Part shown: positions 60,777 to 64,000 of the stretch, in pieces
Position numbering within the stretch: position 1 is the stretch's first letter
Layout of the letters: each line of letters opens with the position of its first letter
Assembly (NCBI GenBank): GCA_049999805.1
Contig: JBNGIO010006289.1
Location: 637,940 to 701,939, forward strand
Reading direction: 5' to 3'
DNA length: 64,000 bases
Origin: Folioceros fuciformis
Taxonomy: Eukaryota > Anthocerotophyta > Anthocerotopsida > Anthocerotales
Notes under the pieces: model-generated
Seen by the model: only the letters and a program-made list of their open reading frames with translations
What the model was told of the DNA's origin: nothing
Database searches by the model: none
Made by a program: the position numbers and the translations under genes

Positions 60777-63700
60777 CTCCCACTTGCTCGACACTTTGCG
60801 CCCGCCGCCAGCCTCCGGCAGGAAACATGAATCTTGGCTAGATGTCTCCGGTTTGGATCTGGATGGCCTGCCTTTTGCTTGTCGCTGGAATCATTGCTAA
60901 GCTCGAGAGAGCGTGCTCCGCATCACGCCGCCAGCGTCCTTCTTCAGATTGCCTTGAAGGCTTGTAGCGCCTTCCAAAGTTTTCTCGATGTCCAGAGTTG
61001 AACATGTTGTTGGAGCAGGCAGAGATCGGCCGGAATGGCAGCTTGGCACTTCATTACTCTCCATGGTTCCGCGAGGATCTTGAGTGAGCTTGAATTTCCT
61101 GCAAAACAAACAGCATGCACCCATCCTTTTGTGCAGCTACCCTGGTGAGGTGCCGCCCTGACCAGTAATTGGTTTGTCTGTGAGGCCAAGGCCGGTGCAG
61201 TGCTTGTCGTGCTTATCTCGTGAGAGTGGCTTTGTAAATATGTCCGCTGTGTTGTCATCTGTGGGGACGTACTCTAGGTGGATATGCCTATCTGCTATTG
61301 CTTGCCGTATGAAATGAAACCTAACATCTATGTGCCTCGTGCGTGCGTGCATGACCGGATTCCGAGACAACGCGATGGCGGACTGATTGTCACAGAATTT
61401 GGTCGTTGGCTCAGGTTGTGTCATCCCGATGGAGTCCAGCAAAGCTCTTGCATGCAGCACTTCCTGTGTGGCCGATGTCGCTGCTATGTACTCTGCCGCA
61501 GTGGAGGACAGAGCAACGATTTGCTGCCTTTTACAGGTCCAAGAGATGGTGCTCCCACTCAAAATCACACAAAAAGCCGTGACCGACTTGCGAGTATCCT
61601 TATCTCCTGCCCAGTCCGCATCATTAAAGCAGGCTAAAGTAGGAGGTATCTTGCCTGGCTGATGCTTGTACAGAAGGCCAAGCTTTGGATGCAATTTTAG
61701 GTATCTCAAAGCTCTCTTTGCCTTCGTCCAGTGCTGCTGTCTAGGGTTAGATATATACTTCGAAATGTTGTGAGAAGACAGAGCAAGATCCGGTCTCGTC
61801 CAGCCACTCAGCCAGACTAGGCATCCTGCTAGTTCGCCGTAGGGAATGCCTAACATCTCCTACCTCTCCTTGTCTGTAGTAGGTGCCTGGTCCACCGAGG
61901 AAAAGTCTCCCACTGCGAGAGGTGTACTTACAGACTTGCAGTCCTTCATGCCGAACTTTTCCAGGAGCCTGTACACATAATGCTCCTGATGGATAAAGAT
62001 ACTCGAGTCAACCAGGTTGACGATTGCTGGCACTCCCAGGAAAAACTTGACCATGCCCAGGTCAGTGATTTTGAATTCTGAGGACAGGATGTCCTTCACT
62101 TTCTGCATGATCTTTGGTGCACTTGCAAAAATTAGCGTGTCATCAACATAGAGAGCGAGGTACGCCACCGCATCCCCTTCTCTCAAAATATAAACATTGC
62201 CATCTAATGGTGATTGTACAAAACCTGACTTGATCAAGTATTGATGGATGCGATTGTACCAGGCTCTTGGAGACTGCTTCAGGCCATACAATGTCTTCTG
62301 TAGCTTGCAGAAGTGATTCGGATGGGACTTACTGACGTAGCCCTCCGGCTGCTCCATGTAAACTTCTTCTTCTAGGGTACCATTTAGAAAGGCGGTTTGT
62401 ACATCCATTTGGTGCACTTGCATCTTCATTTGTACAGCAACAGCCAGCAGTGCCCTTACAGAGGTAGACTTCACAACAGGAGAGAAGATCTCATTATAAT
62501 CGAGGCCTTCTCGTTGTGACAACCCTCGCACCACTAACCTTGCTTTGAAGCGACTTGTGCTCCCATCAGGATGGAGTTTCCGCTTGAAGACCCATTTGCA
62601 AGTAATGGGTTGTCTGCCTGGAGGAAGAGGGCGCAGCTGCCAAGTATGGTTGTCGATCAAAGACTGATACTCTGAATCAATAGCAGCCTACCACTCTTTG
62701 TGCTCCTTTGAAGTCAAAACTTCCCGGTAGGACGCGGGTTCACCCAAATCTTGTGCAGCCATCAACGCTTGCGCCAGGAGAGCTCTGTGGGACACATTCG
62801 CTGCAGGCTGGGTGGTCTCCTCCACTACAGGCATACCTTCATGTCCTTCGTCTTCTGCAGCAGGTAAGACTTCGACGTGTACTTCTTCGACTGCTGGCAA
62901 AATTGATGGCTCCTTTCTCCCCCATTTGACAGCAGGCCGAGAGAATGTTGGTGACAGTGGGGGCTCCTTCCAGTCAGCTGAAGAGGTAGTGTGATACCTA
63001 GTAGACCGTCTTGGTGCTCCCACTGCAGCTGGAAAGGGAATAGGCTCCTCAACCGCAGCCACACCACCCTCATTGTCGCTGTCCTCCTCGAAAAAGCTGA
63101 CGTCTCCCGGGGGTAAGTCAGTCTCTCCCTGAACGCCTGCCTCTGCATTGGTTGTGTTAGCAGGTTCATGATCCCCGTCATAGCTGTGAGAGTCACTGTC
63201 ACTGTCACTGTCACTGTCAGATGAAAGCTGACTATTGTTCTGAACATTGCTAGGCATGCTACTTGTACTACTACTGCTAAACAACGAATTTGTAGCTTCA
63301 CTATCTGACGAGCTACTCTGTGAATTATTGTTCTTGGACGTCTTGGAGCTTGAATCCAGAACATAGTGATCGTCAAATATGCCGTGCCGAGAGTAGCTTG
63401 TCTTTCGAGTTGTCGGATCGAAGACTTTATATCCCTTAATGCCCTCCGTGTAACCCACAAACAGCAGTTTGCGTGCCTTGTAGTCCATCTTCCGCCTAGT
63501 CTGTGTGGGGACATGGATATACACTGGTGAGCCGAAAACACGGAGGTGAGCTATTCGGGGCTTATGACCTGTCCAACGTTGATAAGGTGTCTCTCCAGTG
63601 AATGCTGATGTTGGTAGTCTGTTCTGGATGTAGGTCACAGCTGAGACTGCCTCTGCCCAGTATCCTCGGGACAATTGGGCCTGATGGAGCATCGTCTTAG

Positions 63701-64000
63701 CACCCTCTTGTATGTACCGATTCTTTCTCTCTGAAAGGGGGTTCTGGTCAGAAGAGTAAGCCACCGTAAACTGCCTTGCTATGCCTTCCTTCTCACAGTA
63801 TGCCTTGAAATCGCCAAGGGCCAGCTCACTAGCGTTATCACTTCTCAGGCTCTTCAGTTTATGGCCTGTAAAACGCTCCGCATACTGTATGTACCTAACA
63901 AACATGTCTAACGCCTGACTTTTATGTGACAGAAAATATGTCAGGGTATAACGACTCCAATCATCTACAATGACCATGAAATACTTGGCCCCACCAAACG
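60511..64000 (-). mobile_element. Copia copy B, nearly intact pol, runs off the right edge
   Basis: Minus-strand order from the right edge: integrase (63977-62688, D and E motifs in VIVDDWSRY, LRSDNASEL, NPLSERKNR), reverse transcriptase (62660-61860, LYVDDTLIF) and RNase H (61856-61137, NDADWAGDKDTRKS, STAAEYIAA). All three share one frame, broken only by stop codons at 62688-62690 and 61860-61862, so this copy is young but defective. The gag, protease and 5' LTR lie outside the window. A Ser/Asp-rich linker (~63180-63330) separates integrase and RT. Confidence 0.93.

Overview
The window is nuclear DNA of a streptophyte (green-lineage eukaryote), most likely an early-diverging plant such as a bryophyte or lycophyte, or a charophyte alga. 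The evidence is nuclear PsaH, a thylakoid-lumen cyclophilin, a UDP-xylose synthase, GH19 and GH9 enzymes, a BODYGUARD-type hydrolase, short (~70-200 nt) GT-AG introns and Ty1/copia retrotransposons. The species cannot be named from the sequence. Genes were rebuilt exon by exon from splice sites and reading phase; where phase closes over all exons, confidence is high.

Layout: (1) 1-540, 3' end of an RlmN/Cfr-type radical-SAM methyltransferase gene. (2) 1.1-3.1 kb, minus strand, a beta-lactamase-like (LACTB) gene without a kinase; 3.7-6.2 kb, minus, a plastid DEAD-box RNA helicase; 6.85-11.8 kb, plus, an 18-exon ABC1 kinase-LACTB fusion whose C-terminal half is the paralogue of the first gene. 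(3) 12.1-17.4 kb, an intact 2-oxoglutarate dioxygenase, a type II membrane putative glycosyltransferase and a decayed dioxygenase. (4) 17.7-20.3 kb, divergent UDP-xylose synthase (minus) and lumenal cyclophilin (plus). (5) 20.9-26.6 kb, DNA ligase IV, crossed by a 100-N assembly gap. (6) 27.7-29.5 kb, minus, BODYGUARD-like hydrolase. (7) 30.7-35.9 kb, an old copia element with perfect target-site duplications and a solo LTR of another family nested inside it. (8) 36.6-42.1 kb, two GH19 chitinase-like genes around an A/T-rich repeat block. (9) 42.4-44.7 kb, Trm82/WDR4; 45.4-47.8 kb, an SLC1/DAACS-type carboxylate/amino-acid symporter; 48.8-51.0 kb, membrane-anchored GH9 glucanase; 51.5-53.7 kb, chalcone-isomerase-fold protein; 54.2-54.7 kb, minus, PsaH. 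(10) 54.7-64 kb, A/T-rich repeats and three copia copies that appear stacked, the last running off the right edge.

The genes form no operon-like system. Themes that recur are plastid function (helicase, ABC1K, cyclophilin, PsaH, probably the CHI-fold protein), cell wall or cuticle (UXS, BODYGUARD-like, GH9, GH19) and nucleic-acid maintenance (LIG4, Trm82, RlmN). I found no convincing undescribed system. The most notable points are the SLC1-type symporter in a plant-like genome, the kinase-free LACTB paralogue, a hairpin over a LIG4 splice site and the nested retroelements.
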